A stretch of 64,000 bases of DNA from Ampelocalamus luodianensis (GCA_036346255.1 CM070633.1:20460001-20524000); one strand, 5' to 3'; numbered from the stretch's first letter, positions 35,801 to 49,200 are shown. Made by a program: numbers and translations. The notes: a model not told the origin generated them from the letters alone.

Positions 35801-37745
35801 GAGGTCTGGACGGTAACGATTTACAATAGGAGGTCCTGGAGGTTTTCTTTACAAAAGACCAAGGGGGAGGTCTTTTGCAAAGAGGACCCCGATGGAGGTC
35901 TTGGGGGTGGTCTTTGCAAAAATCCCCAGAGGTGATCTTTTGCAAAGAGGACCCCAAGAGGGTGGTCGTGAGGGTTGTTTTTGCAAAAAGGCCACGAGGT
36001 GGTCTTTTCAAAAATGCCAAAGGGGAGGTCGTAAGACCAAGACTCAGGGCGCGGGGCTCACAAGTAAGTGACTCAAAAGCTAGCTTAGGACAGCCATTAG
36101 ATGCTTAGGCAATGATTAACCATTTAATGACCAAATCTGTGTCCTAAGCGCTTGCTACAGTGGCTGTCCGCATACGACATGGCAAAAGAGCTCGAGCTTA
36201 TTGCAGTGCTCACCGCCGGCGACTCTGGTCACGGCAGCACAAACCAAGGGCACGTACAAGACCACAATAACAAGGAGCACCTAGAGGTACCAAAAGCCAA
36301 GGCTAAAACGCTTTCTACCGACAGCTAGCTGGAGATGACCGCCGGCGACAAGCACGACAAAAACGCAAAAACTAAAGCAGTTCAGCACTGTCCAAGAGAG
36401 CAGGTGCCCAAGCACTAAGGGACTATAAAGGAGTTACCTGAGTGCTGGGGAGGGCTAGAGATGGACGTTGGTGTGCTGGCGACAATGACCAGTGTTAGAG
36501 ATGAAGAAGATGGCGGGGACAAAACGGCCTAAACAGTAAGAAGGGGACCGGTGGTAAAATTAGTTGCATTAAGGCCTAGAGATGGCCCAGAAGCAAGGAA
36601 TTGGAAAATGAAGGTGCTTACCGGTGCTGAGGAAGAAGGAGGTAAATCTTGACCGAAAATGTTTCAACCCCAAATTTGTCGACTCCTTAGGATGTCAACA
36701 AGAATTGAGTTAGGGGAAAAACCTAAGATGACAAGAGGCTCAAATTAACACGAAAGATTGGTCAAAGGAACCGCTAGAGCACGGTGGTGCTACCAAGCTC
36801 TTGTCGGTCGACAATGGTGACCTTGGTGTATTCTCTGGATTTTGAGCTCACGGAGCTAAAGTAAAGCTGTGGGAGGTGATGGTAGTGCTGAAAAAGGATA
36901 AGGATGGAGCTCTAAGGAACAAGACCAAAGGAGAACTAGGGTTTGTCATGGTCCTGGTTCATGGCTCTACCATGGAAAACTGGGCAAATGGGAGCAGTAG
37001 AGAAAAGAGACTTTGGGGTGAAAGCACTGACCAACATTTAGTGCTTAGCGGCAAGGAGTCGTTTGAAGGACTCCAAGGAGGTGACAAGGCTCTGCCTCCC
37101 CACTGCCATGGCGCAAGTGGGCAAGGGCTGAGGAAGATGACCAGGTCCAGAGGTGGTCCCACCTGTCAGTGGCACGAGCCAAAACTCCCGAGAGGTTTGG
37201 GCTCAATCGAGTGTGTTGAGTCTGACTCAGACCCAAACAGTAGAGCTGACTCAGGGTTTGAATTAAGCTGAGATTTTGAAAGATTTTTATATAGAGTTGC
37301 ACAACTCCAAAATTTCTGAAATTTTTACAGGAGGTTGCTGACTCAAGGATTGATCTTGTGTAAAATTTCCAGAGGTTTTTATGCAAAGTATTTCTCTCCA
37401 GAAATTCCTCAAGGATTGTTCTAAGGTTTGACTAGGAGTCAAACTGGTTTGATTGGCCTCCAAAAGTTACCAAATAATTTCTAAAATGTATGAAATTTTT
37501 CAGAGGGGTCACACCACATCCCTAGGACTAAGGAAAATTATTTCCAGTGGATGCCCACAAGATTTTGACAAGGATTGAAAAAGGAGAGTCTTCACTTTAG
37601 TCAATTGGAAGATTGACGTTTTTGAATTCCACAATTCCTTTATAAGAATTACAGAAAAGTTCAAAAACAACAAGATGCAAGAAAAGTTTTAATTTCTACA
37701 CATTTTTTTACGTTTGAAACACAAGCCAAAACTTGGGATGTTATA
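32872..37745 (-). mobile_element. Solo LTR, 4.87 kb, with a 5-bp target duplication
   Basis: It starts TGTGAGACACCGG at 32872 and ends TTGGGATGTTATA at 37745, so the expected terminal CA has become TA. The flanks are GGTAA at 32867-32871 and GGTAA at 37746-37750. Its last 480 bp match 1080-1562. It has no coding region. Its length is unusual for a solo LTR but fits this LTR type (about 3 kb at 23801). A GGAGGTC array lies at 35679-35840. Confidence 0.8.
35679..35840. repeat. GGAGGTCCTGGACGG minisatellite, 30-bp period
   Basis: GGAGGTC starts at about 35680, 35710, 35740, 35771, 35800 and 35829, giving 29-31 bp spacing and six units. Each continues with a GGACGGxTxxGATCTAC-like stretch. Looser GAGGTC units go on to 36030. 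It occupies a similar part of the LTR as the GGTCGGAAGG array in the LTR at 23801. Confidence 0.85.
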
Positions 37746-37750
37746 GGTAA

Positions 37751-38560
37751 GCTCGGGTATGAAAAGTATAAAATGCATTTAGAAATTCCCGAAGTGATTT
37801 ATTTTTGCACTGTAAATTCAAATAACTTCAAAAATTCATAACTAATTCATTTGAACTCCAAATTGAGTGAAACCAATTTTGTTGGATTCCATTATTAATG
37901 TACTTTAACTTGGAATAGGTTTGAAACATGTTGTTGCCACAGAAAATTTCAGAATTGGAATTAAATTTGGTAAATAGTTATTTTACACTAGAAATTGAAT
38001 TAATTTAAAAAATTCATAGAAAATTCATTTGAACTCCAAATGGAGTGATTCAATTTTTATTGGTCATAAATTTTTATTATCTTTCTAACCATGTAGTTCT
38101 CATCCCCACCACTATTCTGGAAATTTTTACTAAAGTTATTAATTCAGGTGAATAGTGACAGAACTTGAATTTTCAGGATTTTTCTGCCAATTGATTTTCC
38201 AAAGGCTATAACTCTCTCATATAAACTCCAAAGGAAATAATTCTTTTACCTAAATTCATCTAAATACCTCACTACTATATAAATTTCATGCATTTGTAGG
38301 CACCTTGAATTTTTCGCTTTTTCTCAATGTTGATTCGATATCGTCTTTTTATAGATTCTGAATTGCCCGATGCGAACAACTACGCTACCGAGAGTGAGCA
38401 ATTAGAATTCCAGCAGGGCAAGCATCATTTGAACTTTGTTTTTGCATCATATTGATCCCAGCTTTTGTTAATTAGTATTTTTGAAATGTAATGATATTGC
38501 TTGGATGCTATTTTGTTATATCGATATGTTTGTGAGTTAGTTAGTTATGTCCTACTCTTG
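37751..38560 (+). mobile_element. Gypsy-type LTR in plus orientation, right part
   Basis: This continues the LTR interrupted at 32866. The region at 38380-38460 (CAGCAGGGCAAGCATCAT...ATATTGATCCCAGC) is the mirror of 34505-34580. The right end was not resolved. Confidence 0.5.
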
Positions 38561-40180
38561 CTGATTATCCTTGTTATTTCCATTAAAAATATGCTTAAGA
38601 TTAGATGTGTGTGGTACTTACGATCAAACTTTGATGCGGCCCGCGTAGCATCCACTGTTGTGCTTGCGTTGCACTTTCGACTCTACCGCCACATGCTATT
38701 CCCGCTCCACCACACTGTAGTGAACACATCAGACCTGCGGCCCCACCGACATGGTCAATGCATCCCTAGCCACATCATCGATGTCCAGATCACCAGCCTC
38801 ACCCTTTCAACGGACACAGAAAACAGGATGATAGCCTAGCCACATGACCACATGTTGTCGTGTTGCAATCAAATGTATATGTGAATAAAACACGCACAAC
38901 AAAAAATAACATCTATAATCAATAGACAAATAGCACTTGCAAAGCACTCCACCACCGAATGGTAGCCTGGCAAGGGCGCAATAGGTAGGCGGAAGGACAC
39001 ACGCATGTGTATGCACATACGCACCAGCGAGCGCCACCACAGACAACCCGATGGCATGGGCGTCCTCCGGAGCACACAGAGCATGTAGACCGAGGTGGAG
39101 GAGATGTGTGTCATGCTGCTCTGGGGACCACGCCTAGGTAGTGTCAGACGTCAAGCACGTGACCAGCGGCTAGGGGCTGAGGCCGGAATGCTCACTGTGT
39201 GTTCACGTGTAGCTAAATCGTTTTCCTCGCACTTGACACACAAGGTCAGCCTGAAGTCTAATGGCTTCTGCTTCTCTATACCATTATTACCTGGATGTGC
39301 GTGCAACTCCAGCCGGATGTTGTCGTTGACACTCTCAATCGTCATCCTCGGTAGCCCAACCTCAGGGACTCGAGCCGCCGAGATCGTAGCCGTGCTATGT
39401 GGTTACACAACACTCATGCCTTCTTGATCTCGACTAGCTCACTACCGCACTTGGCATGCCTCCAAGCTCTATTAGGATTTGTTTGTTAATATCGGAGCAA
39501 TTTATGCGGACACGTGTGGCTTATTGATACGAAAGCATTTTTTTAGCTGGAAGCAAAGGGGATGGGGGAACGGAGGCAGAATCGATTGAGTAGCGGAGGC
39601 CTACCTGTCGGGGATTGAAGCGAGTAGTGGAATGATGAGGGGATGAAAAAGACGAATGCATCACTCATCACCACTATATTTTTTTTAAGTAGTAAAGATA
39701 TAGATATTAAACGGAAGGGACAAATATGATTTGCAAAACTAAAATTGGGGGTTTTCCTTGGGATCAAGCTCGATGATTACCGAGGGGAAATTAATTCTAT
39801 ATTTCATGGGTTTTTCATCAAGCAATGATTCAGTGAAAATGGTAGTACAAAGTGAGGTCACAAGTTGTGCAACATCAAGCTAACCATTATTTCATCAAGC
39901 CATATAATGCTCATCCATTCGTTGAACAATCCCCAAACTAGTCTGGCTTCGAGACTAGGCCTAGAGTTGGGTTGTGCTTGGAATAAGCTTGGTTGACTCA
40001 ATTACTTGAATAGCCGAACTAAGCAACCAAAACAAGAAAAGAAAAAAAAAAGGGGAAGCAGAAACAAAATTTTCTCATTTTTTTTTAAAAAAAGAGAGTG
40101 AAAAACATTTTTTTTTCCTCTCAAATTTGAGTCAGGCAATAATGCGGTAAGCTCACCGCCACAAGCCCAAGTCCCAAGCC
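38561..40180. other. Unassigned interval
   Basis: Short frames on both strands (for example 39095-39427 plus and 39151-39345 minus) show no domain I can name. A T-rich tract and several A-runs at 40035-40115 suggest a transposon end or degraded poly-A. Nothing here is firmly supported. Confidence 0.3.
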
Positions 40181-42430
40181 GGGGGGGAGCTACTCGGTAG
40201 ACCTAGTGTAAGATCGAGGAGGCCGACTAGAGGGGGATGAATAGACGGTTATAAAAAAACTTTGGCTAAAACCGAGTTTATAATGTGGAACAGTAAGTCA
40301 AATCAGTTTGGCACAATTAAGGCCTAAAACAACTAGTCTCACTATGTGCACAACAATCTAAGACTATTAATAATGATAGTAAACATACAAAGATATGTAA
40401 GCAATTTAGTTCTAAGAATGTAAAATGCACAAAGTAAAACACAAGAAAACAAATCACAATGATGTTTTACTGTGGTATTCGGAGCCTTGCCGATCTCCCC
40501 TAATCCACGTTGAGGTAAGCCAAAAACGAATTGGACTGGCTACATAAATTAAGCCAACACCTCTGAGGTAAGCCCAAACGAATTGGATCGGCTCACAACT
40601 TGAACCAACACCTCAATCCACTCGAGGTTTCTCTTCCTCCACTCTGGAGATGGCGAGCACCAAACCACTCACAACACGCCGGGCCTTCTCACAAGCTTCT
40701 TGAGAAGATCACCAGACCACGACGCCTCCACGCCATCTTGGTGTCGGCAAACACCAAGAGTAATAAACCAAACCCCTTGTTTAACTCTCACCATGTGTAA
40801 CGAATGCACAAGCTCAAGTGGATACGAAATCCAACTCTAGATGCAATACATGCAACTAGAGACCTCTCTCCTTGCTTACAAGGTGCAACATATACACAAT
40901 TGAGAGAAGAAACTCACACTAGCTCAAGAGAGTGAAATGGAGTGTCAAAGGTTTGTCTCACAACCGGCCAAGGGAGTATTTATAGCCCATACCACAAAAA
41001 CTAGCCGTTGAAGACAAAACTCAGCAAAAACCAGTATTGTGGTAATACCGCTGTACAAACCCGGTATTACCATTTTTACTGTTCAACGATCGGAAAGGGT
41101 GCATTAACGGATCAAAAACTAGCCGTTAAAGATTTTAGAGTGGTAATACCGCAGTACAAAATCCGATATTACCGTTCTGTGGTAGTACTACTCTTCTCGA
41201 ACAGTATTACCGCAGTCCAATTTCAGCATAGACGACACTCGGAAAAAAGGTCATAACTTTTAACTCCGATGTCGGAATTAAGTTATCTTGAACTCTACTG
41301 AAAGCTTATTCAGAGGGCTACACAACCCACCTATTTGCATGATCTCATCCAAAATAGATTAATGCAAAAAGCACAAGAACTCCAGAGAGTCACAACTATG
41401 GTCTAAGTCCAAGGAAATATTAACAAGCAATCTTAGACCATGCCAAGGGAAAATGCATGAATCCCAACAATTTGCAAACTTATATTATGCCACAAGGAGT
41501 AGGTACTTCAACCATTTGCAAAACACATTGCAAGGTATAGTCACATGCTACAAGGATTGGATGCATGAGTCTCAATTATTTGTAAAACACATTCGCAAAT
41601 AATAGCATCATGCCACGGAGAGCTAGAGTAAACGAGATTGAGCTATCAACACATGATGAGACTCAAGCTACTAGATAGACAAGACCCCTCTTAATAGTGC
41701 GGTAATTCTATACTAGTAATTCGGTCTTTCAACCAAACACCAAGACCGGTAAAGACTAGGAACACATCCTTAACCCTATCTAGTTATACATTTGCCTCGA
41801 GCATCCTCTTGAAGCTTGATGATGCATATATTCACTTCAAGTCTGGGCCATTGTCTTGATATGCATCAACCCATGATGCATTCTTCACTTGACCTCTATC
41901 AACATATAATGGGTCTTCTCTTGACTTGGTGATCAACTCATGAGCATCTCCTCTTCAGGATCTTGATGTGCATCAATACATAATGTCATCCAAAATCTCC
42001 ATCATCATGGAAGATAACATATTCATCCAACTCATGGAAAATGTTAGTCCCACAATTGATTGACATTAATTACCAAGATATACCTGTATTAAATGCTTCT
42101 AAACAAGCCATTACTTTCAGGTGTGGTATTACCACACAACGGTAATACCGCTCGACCCAATCGGTACTACCGATTTCCAGAGGATCAAAATCACAAGAAA
42201 AATGCCCTCTTTGGAAATAACGCACCGCCATGTGGAACTCGGTATTACCGACTTGCAGTAATACCGCTCAAGAACTACGGTCATACCAATTTCAGGTTTC
42301 AAGAAAAACTCCAAAAACAACCTCTCTATTAAAAACATACCGCCAACTAGATTTCGTAGCTGAAGCAATGGAAGAGAACAATGGAAAATCACGGGCAGTC
42401 ACTTTAAGTTGTCTCGGCTAGGTCCATGAC
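40180..42430. mobile_element. Probable retroelement-derived interval with GGTAATACCG hairpin words
   Basis: It starts near TGTAAGATCGAGGAGGCCGAC, an opening I associate with a repeated grass sequence, and has no protein domain. Two blocks (41037-41216 and 42122-42290) carry many copies of GGTAATACCG and its inverse CGGTATTACC. The element type and ends are uncertain. Confidence 0.4.
41037..41216. repeat. Block of short inverted repeats (TGGTAATACCG/CGGTATTACCA)
   Basis: The first pair has perfect 11-bp arms with an 11-base loop, near 41038-41070. A second, imperfect pair lies near 41142-41176 and a third near 41181-41216. A further block of the same words is at 42122-42290. Confidence 0.75.
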
Positions 42431-42974
42431 CAAATCTACGATCAGGACCACGGCCAGGCAGCGCTAAAAGGGAATATCCAAGCCGCCCAAGACTTAGAGA
42501 ACTTTTAACCTTTAAACATCTCAACACACATTAGTACTATAACACAATTGCAAATAATTGAATATAAAGCAGTATAAGTATATATGAACTACACAAGTTT
42601 TATATACTCAAAGGATATGTTTCAAAGTAAAGATCCCCAACATATGTGGATAAAGAAATATAGATCAATACTAATGAAACCACTAAACATAGAGTGAACT
42701 TCCCCCTAAATGTGTGCATACACGAATGTGTAATAAAAATATATGCACATATTCAAGATAGACTTTTAGTAGAGTTCAACCTATATTTTGGATCCGAGGA
42801 ATGCAACAAGATATAGCAATATGATGTCAAATGCATACCTATTTGATTTTTACCTTTTCATCCAATTGAGACTAAACAATAGGTATATCAATAAAAGTGT
42901 TAGTCTCACATATAGATTTTTCATTAATCACCAAAATATTCCATTAACTCATAATATTGGGTCTAGATTCTTCA

Positions 42975-45950
42975 CCTGGCCAAATGGGCAACCCGGCCCG
43001 GCCCGACACGGCACGGGCATGACCAGGCACAGCCCGTTCTAGCCCAGCTGTTAGATGGGCCGTGTCATGCTAGCCCACGTGCTAGGGTGGCTGCCCAAGC
43101 ATGGCCCATCGGTCATTCATGCTGTGCCGGGCCAGCACGAGCCTGTTTAGCCCATCAAGCCAACTTGGCCCGTTTGGCCCGACAGAATGAAAAAATCCAA
43201 AAAAATCCAGGAAAATTAGAAAAATGTGTAGAGTTCAAAAGTAGACATGAAAATTGAAAAAATGATACAATCATATTAAAAATGTAATAAGGAGCTTTAT
43301 TAATGTCCAACTGTCTGCCTCGTTAAAACCTTCGCCAAGTAAAAACTCAAAATGAGAAAACTTTGTCAAAGGAAAAAAAAAGTACAACATATATCTCTAC
43401 ACATACATAATACATCATTGTTCTACGTGTCGGTGTTACTGTCATTGTCTAAGTACAGATTTTCAAACACCTCGATAACTCTGGATTTTCCATAGAGTGT
43501 TGTGTTCGTGAATCAACTTGTTCCCAGTCCTTCACAGTTAGAAGGATTTCCACCATCTCATTTGTGAAACTTGTTCTTCTCTCCTCAAATATTCTTCCAG
43601 AAAGACTGAACGCATACTCGGAGGAAACCGTAGAGATAGGAACAGTTAACACATCACGTGCAAGAATGGATAGCACGGGATATGCTAACTTATGGGCTTG
43701 ACACCATTGCAAGATGTCGAAGCCTTCTGAGTTGAAATCTACTATATCGCTGTCCAGATAGGTGGATAGTTTCCAGCTCTTTGTGGGTCTTGGCTGAGCA
43801 AGCGATTGTGTAAAAGAAGAAGAAGAAGACCTGGACCTGGACTTGGAGGAAGAGGCACCGAAGATCGCGCCCCCACATATTTGTCTTCCCACTCGAGGTG
43901 GGGGCTACTGGAGGTCGTTGTGCGTGGACTCCCCGGAACTTATTTTTATACCTTTGGTAAACCTCGTATAACCGAGAATGAACTTCTGTAAAATAGTCAG
44001 TATAGTCTAGCCCTGTAGTATCACTAAGAAGATCAAGTACAATACCAAATGCATCAATTTTAGCCCTAGGATCTAAAAGAAATGCAAATGCATATAGGTA
44101 AGGGATTTCTTTCCAATATTTAAGGTATTTAGATTTCATGGAAACAATAGCATCGCATAAAACTAAGTCATTTTCATACATTTTCAATTGAGTAGTAATC
44201 CGTAAAATAGTATGCACAATGATAGAAGATGTTGGATAGTAGACAACGAACAAAGCAACAGTTGCCTCATAAAAAATTTCTAAAAATGACAGTATCTTCT
44301 CAGCAACGATAGTGCGTTTGAATAAAAAAAAAAGAAAAAGTGCTCTTGTATGGCAAAAGATTCTTAAGCATAGGGTAAGTAGAGTTCCACCTTACCTCCA
44401 TGTCCAAATCAAACTTTCTTGGACGTACACCTATCACCCTGTAGAAGTTCTTATATTGTGTTATTCTTACATTAGAATTATTCAAGAAAGAAATCACATC
44501 GTGAAAAGCTTTAATATACGAACTAAAACCTCTTCAAACCATATTTGACTATAAGGTTGATAATATGACAAGTACATCGTTGATGTAGTAAGAAAGAATC
44601 GGCATATGTACTCAACACTAGAGTAAGAATGTCCACGGCCTTAGAGTTTGAAGCGGTGTTGTCTAAAGTAATTACGAATATTTTGTCTGTAAGACCAAAG
44701 TCTTCCACGACTTTGATAATATAGTTCGCAATATTCTCACCTGTGTGTGCTACATCAATTAATTTCAAAGTTATAATTCTTTTCTCCATTACCTAGTCGT
44801 CATTAACATAATGCACAACTACACTATGGTAATCCTCCCTAGTCCGACCACTCCATATGTCCGAGATTAGGGCCACCAAAAATGTGCACGTACTAAATAG
44901 TTCCTTTATTTTACTATGCCGTTCATTGTAGTATTTTACTAGATCCCTAGTTATTATCTGTCTAGAAACGGAAGAAAATCTAGGATTATACGCAGTCCTA
45001 ATATAATTTTAGAAAGAAGCATACTCACCAAAGCCTAACGGTAAATCCTTAGAAGCAATTAAACGATAGAGATATTGGCGAGCTACCTGAGAATCGTAGT
45101 CCCAGCTACGTACCGTACCGCCAAGGTTGTACTGCAACTACGTTTGCCTCATCAACAATCCTTGCTTGGCGGCACATCTTGTAGCATGTCTAAGCAAGTG
45201 CCCCGTTCCACCTATACACTTTGTAGACAGTTCATTGCGATAAATTTTATAAATGTACCATTTCCCGCTGCCCCTTGCTTGGTTGTCCTGTTGAAATTCT
45301 CCCACACTCCCGATGTAGACGGTATCGACCTCTTTGCTCTGGTTGCCGTGGAGCCTGATGCTGCCGTGGAGTCTAATGACGGAACTCCGCCTTGCCCTTT
45401 TTCCGGTGAAACCTCCAGTTGGCTTGAGGCAGCCGCAGCCGCCTCCATAGACGCAATTTCCTCCGGTGGAAGTCTGTAATCACAAAGAGCAAAACTGTCG
45501 TAAAGACTGTCCATAACGAAAGCTGCAAAATTGAAACTAACACTATTACTATTTTCATCTTAGCATAACAAGAAATAATAATAAAATTATTATAAAAATA
45601 GTATTATACCTCTTTCGCTGACTTGCGGCCGAAAACTAACTTTTCCAAATTTTGGCATAATTTTTTTGAATTTTGCCAAATTAGCTCAACACGGATTTGA
45701 ATTTGCACAACACAATTTCAAAAAGAGAATGGAGAATGAAGGGGTGCTGAATGAGGGGGTATGGGATGTTTTAATTTTTTTGCTATTTTTTATGATCCAA
45801 ACAGTCAAAAGCAGCCACAAAAAGGGCAAAAAATCCCCAACGATTGATTTTCGTCGGGCTGTGCCATGCCAGGCACGGCCCACGAGCACACCGAACACGC
45901 CCCAGCACTATTTGTGTCGTACTAGGCTGACCCACCGTACCTAAGTGTTG
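42975..45950 (-). mobile_element. Second hAT DNA transposon, decayed
   Basis: GC-rich subterminal regions of the CCCGGCCCGGCCCGACACGG type flank a minus-strand transposase relic: left 42980-43190, right 45845-45950. I could not find matching terminal repeats or an 8-bp duplication, so the ends are approximate. It belongs to the same broad group as the element at 14705-18885 but is clearly older. Confidence 0.7.
43449..45514 (-). pseudogene. hAT transposase relic of the second element
   Basis: In coding order: an acidic/Ala-rich N-terminus (45212-45514), then a BED finger in another frame with GTGHLLRHATRC (about 45170-45205). The catalytic part (44523-44789) has KIFVITLDNTASNSKAVD and FLLHQRCTCHIINLIVK. 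A segment at 44300-44497 includes KFDLDMEVRWNSTYPMLK. The segment at 43690-44253 includes VVYYPTSS and DPRAKIDAFG. The C-terminal dimerisation domain (43449-43892) has YPVLSILARDVLTVPISTVS. Segments lie in different frames and a poly-Ser/Phe tract has shifted frame at about 43800-43830, so it is non-functional. Confidence 0.88.
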
Positions 45951-46157
45951 ATCCAAACACAGCACGACCTGCACTACTGTGTTTTAACCGGATCTACAGT
46001 GCTCCGCCTCGGACCAGTCCAGCAGGCACCGCATGACTGGCCACGGAACCGAAAGTGAGGTAACCTTACCGGCCCCCGAAACCCTCGGCCCCACATGTCA
46101 CCACGGCCCGCAGGCCGCACGCGCCTCCTCGCTCTCGACTCTTCCCTCCTAACCCTA

Positions 46158-46170
46158 GAATCTTCCAGAA
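46158..46170 (+). promoter_or_regulatory. Heat-shock-element-like motif 1
   Basis: GAATCTTCCAGAA: three perfect alternating units GAA-nn-TTC-nn-GAA, the minimum array bound by heat shock factor trimers. It lies 94 bp upstream of the PP4c ATG. Confidence 0.45.
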
Positions 46171-46200
46171 GCAGCGGGTAGGGCGAGGCGCGCGCCGCGC

Positions 46201-46218
46201 TTCCAGAAGCTTTTAGAA
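46201..46218 (+). promoter_or_regulatory. Heat-shock-element-like motif 2
   Basis: TTCCAGAAGCTTTTAGAA: four alternating units TTC-nn-GAA-nn-TTT-nn-GAA, with one base off in the third. It lies 46 bp upstream of the PP4c ATG and may be in the leader. Confidence 0.4.
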
Positions 46219-46263
46219 GCTCGAGGGAGGGAGGGAGGGAGGGGGAGCGTCCGGGGGGCGGCG

Positions 46264-49200
46264 ATGGGGACGTCGGATCTGGACCGGCAGATCGAGCAGC
46301 TGAAGCGGTGCGAGCCGCTGACGGAGGCGGAGGTGAAGGCGCTCTGCCTCAAGGCCATGGAGATCCTCGTCGAGGAGAGCAACGTCCAGCGCGTCGACGC
46401 CCCCGTCACGGTGCCTGCGCTCTCCCCCCCTCCAGCACCCTCTCCATCTCGATTTGATTCCATGGGGTTTGGGCTCGATTTGGTGCGCAACATCTGGATG
46501 TGATTCGCGGCTCGAGTTCTCTCTTGCGATTTGGGTTCTTACAAGCTGTACCGATGGGTGTTAAGGGTTCGACCCCGTTGGTTTGGGTAGCTAACTGAGC
46601 GCGTGCTTGAGATTGTGATATACTGTAGTTTGAATTGTGATTCTAGGGTTTGATTATTGATATGCCTGATGCCTTGTATGATCATCTTCTGGGGGCTGGT
46701 TTAGTGGGAAATAGCTGTTATTATTGTCGGATGGTCAAGAAAAATGCCGTAATGTGTATGCTTAGCTGGTTATGCTTATGCATTGAGTATTCCTCTTTTA
46801 TTGGGATGCCCATGTGGTTTTTCGTGATGCTGTTGTAGTGCCGTGGTTCGGCTTGGGTTGCTGTATTGTGCAGCCAACAGCACGGTTTGGGTAGTTAATG
46901 TCTTTTATGTGCTTCCATGTTTGTCAAACTTTGTATACTTATTGAATTGGTCGACTGTGCTTCGATAAGCAATGGTTGGTGGAAGGGTGTAAATTCCCGT
47001 GATATATCGACTGATGAGGCCTTTTGCACTTCCCTCCATGTGAGGTGCTCCGGGTTTTGTTTGATCTAACAAAGTTGTGGCTTTTGCTTTTGAGGAAATT
47101 GTGGAGTTGAGTATCGTGATATATGTCGATGTGCGTGCATATGTCGTGAACTTTTGTACTTTTCAATTTGTTGTGGGGGGTGGAATTGCTGAATTGGTTG
47201 ATTTCACAACTGATGAAACTTGAAAGGTAGTAATCTGCTGAGAGTTGATATGTTAATTGCCTATTATAGTAGGCTTCATGGAATCCTTGTAATCGACTTC
47301 TTTTTGGAATTGCAGACAACCAGACCTTTTCGGTATTGTTTGGAAGATTCCTTATGTGAGGCTTGTTGTTCACTTATTTCTTTGAGTAAATTGTGCCTTT
47401 GTTTAATGTAATACAACCATTCGATGCAGCATACATGTGTTTTGCAGAAACATTTGCTTTGCCAGAACAAAACCGATGCAGTGCCATTCCCCCTTTCTTC
47501 TTGTAAATAACTCTGTTCCTATTATGTTATATTAATATATATACTATAGGGCCCTCCCTTACTTTTTTTCTCAGTAAAAAAAGTTTCACAGGCTAGCCGA
47601 TGTTCATTCTTGCAATATTGATCACATCAAACTGATTTCATGAAATCTTCTGATGAATATGTTGGTACAGCTAATATTTGATACTCCGTTTCATATGATA
47701 AGTCATTCTAGCACCTGGCACAAGCATTAGATGTATGCTAAAATAACTAAATTTAACCCTATTTAAGGTGTGTTGACACACAATAAAGAATTAATTATGG
47801 ACACGATGCAGTTCCATGAGGGGTATTGGATGGAAGGAACGGTAAATTTAAGGTAAAGAGAATTTTATTGTTAAACAAAATTAGAAGTCTAGAATGACTT
47901 ATAATGTGAAATGGAGGGGGTATTTCTGTATTTGATGCACAATAACTTATCAGTTCAATGCAGTTAGCCGGTTAGGGCAACTGGTATCCTGACTTCATGC
48001 TAGAATTATATTGATTGTGACCGCTGCTCAATAACCAGAAATAGACGGTTATTGCAAAGCCTATTTGCAACTGGATAAGACTTGCATCATGTGCTTGCTT
48101 TACAGCCATAAATTGTTATTTGAACTCCGGACATTCAATTTGTTGCAGTTTTGCATTGCATTCTTGTTAATCATAAGTTGCTGGTTCATATACATACAGC
48201 AAATGCCTTTTTTATTGTTGGATTGATATATCTACATGTGTTCAAATAATTGTGATTACAGAAAAGTAATATTTTGCCTTTTGCACTCAGATATGTGGAG
48301 ATATTCATGGACAATTCTATGACATGAAAGAACTGTTCAAAGTTGGAGGTGACTGCCCAAAGACAAACTATTTGTTCCTTGGGGATTTTGTTGACCGAGG
48401 ATTTTATTCTGTTGAAACATTTTTGCTTCTTTTGGCCTTAAAGGTAAATGCTGTTGATACCACTAAGATTTTTTTTGGCATATCTACTTATTTGTATCTT
48501 TCAATGTTTACTGATGCCATTGTTGTAAAAAAAAAAAGGTAACCAGCACACGTTCAGTCATCCCCACCTAGTAGTGACTAGTGACTATATGGCCTATCCA
48601 GCTGATTATACGGGAACAGGGAAGGCACCTGTTCCTTGTATACGTCCTGCTATATGGCCTAGTAGACCTGTTTTTAGAACAGTGGCTGATGCTCAGCTTG
48701 CTGTCATGTTGTGTACATGTATGCCAATTTTATGGAACCTGTATGACCATGGAATCACATGAATGATGCCTATATAACTTCTTTTGTTAGAATGATCACA
48801 CATGAGTGTATGTGGCTATTATTTTTGCAAAACTCCTAACTAGAATTGTGGCAAATATGTTAATAATAACTTCTTTTGCATCTGATTTATGTATTGAGTG
48901 GCAAACTACCAGCCTGTTGCTGTTAACTTTGAACTTGTAGTTAGCCTATTGTGGACATAGGCCAGGCAGCAGCAGCAGCACATGCGTGCAGGGGCAAGAC
49001 GAGACCAATACTAGCGACCGGATGGCAAGATGTCCTGGAGGAAATTGGCGTCCAAGTTGGAGTCCAGGGAGAAGAATAGGAAGATTGCAGAGTCAGTTAT
49101 GAACTAGAGTTCATTGGTTAGGAGAGAATCTAGGAGAATTCGGAAGTTAATTTGTAAGCTCGTAGGAATGTATTATAATTGGAGTCCAGAAACGAGTCAA

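Larger units (their letters stand above)
45960..46263 (+). promoter_or_regulatory. Promoter and 5' leader region of the PP4c gene
   Basis: This GC-rich interval lies between the hAT relic and the PP4c start. It has a (GGGA)n run at 46223-46245 and two heat-shock-element-like motifs. No TATA box is obvious, as often in housekeeping genes. The transcription start is not determinable by eye. Confidence 0.5.

Noticed and set aside
39095..39427. 110-residue plus frame and the 64-residue minus frame opposite it
   Set aside because: I considered a fragment of a plant membrane-associated defence protein, but no conserved motif could be shown.
42975..45950. Exact termini for the second hAT element
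   Set aside because: No matching inverted repeats or 8-bp duplication could be found, so only approximate limits are given.
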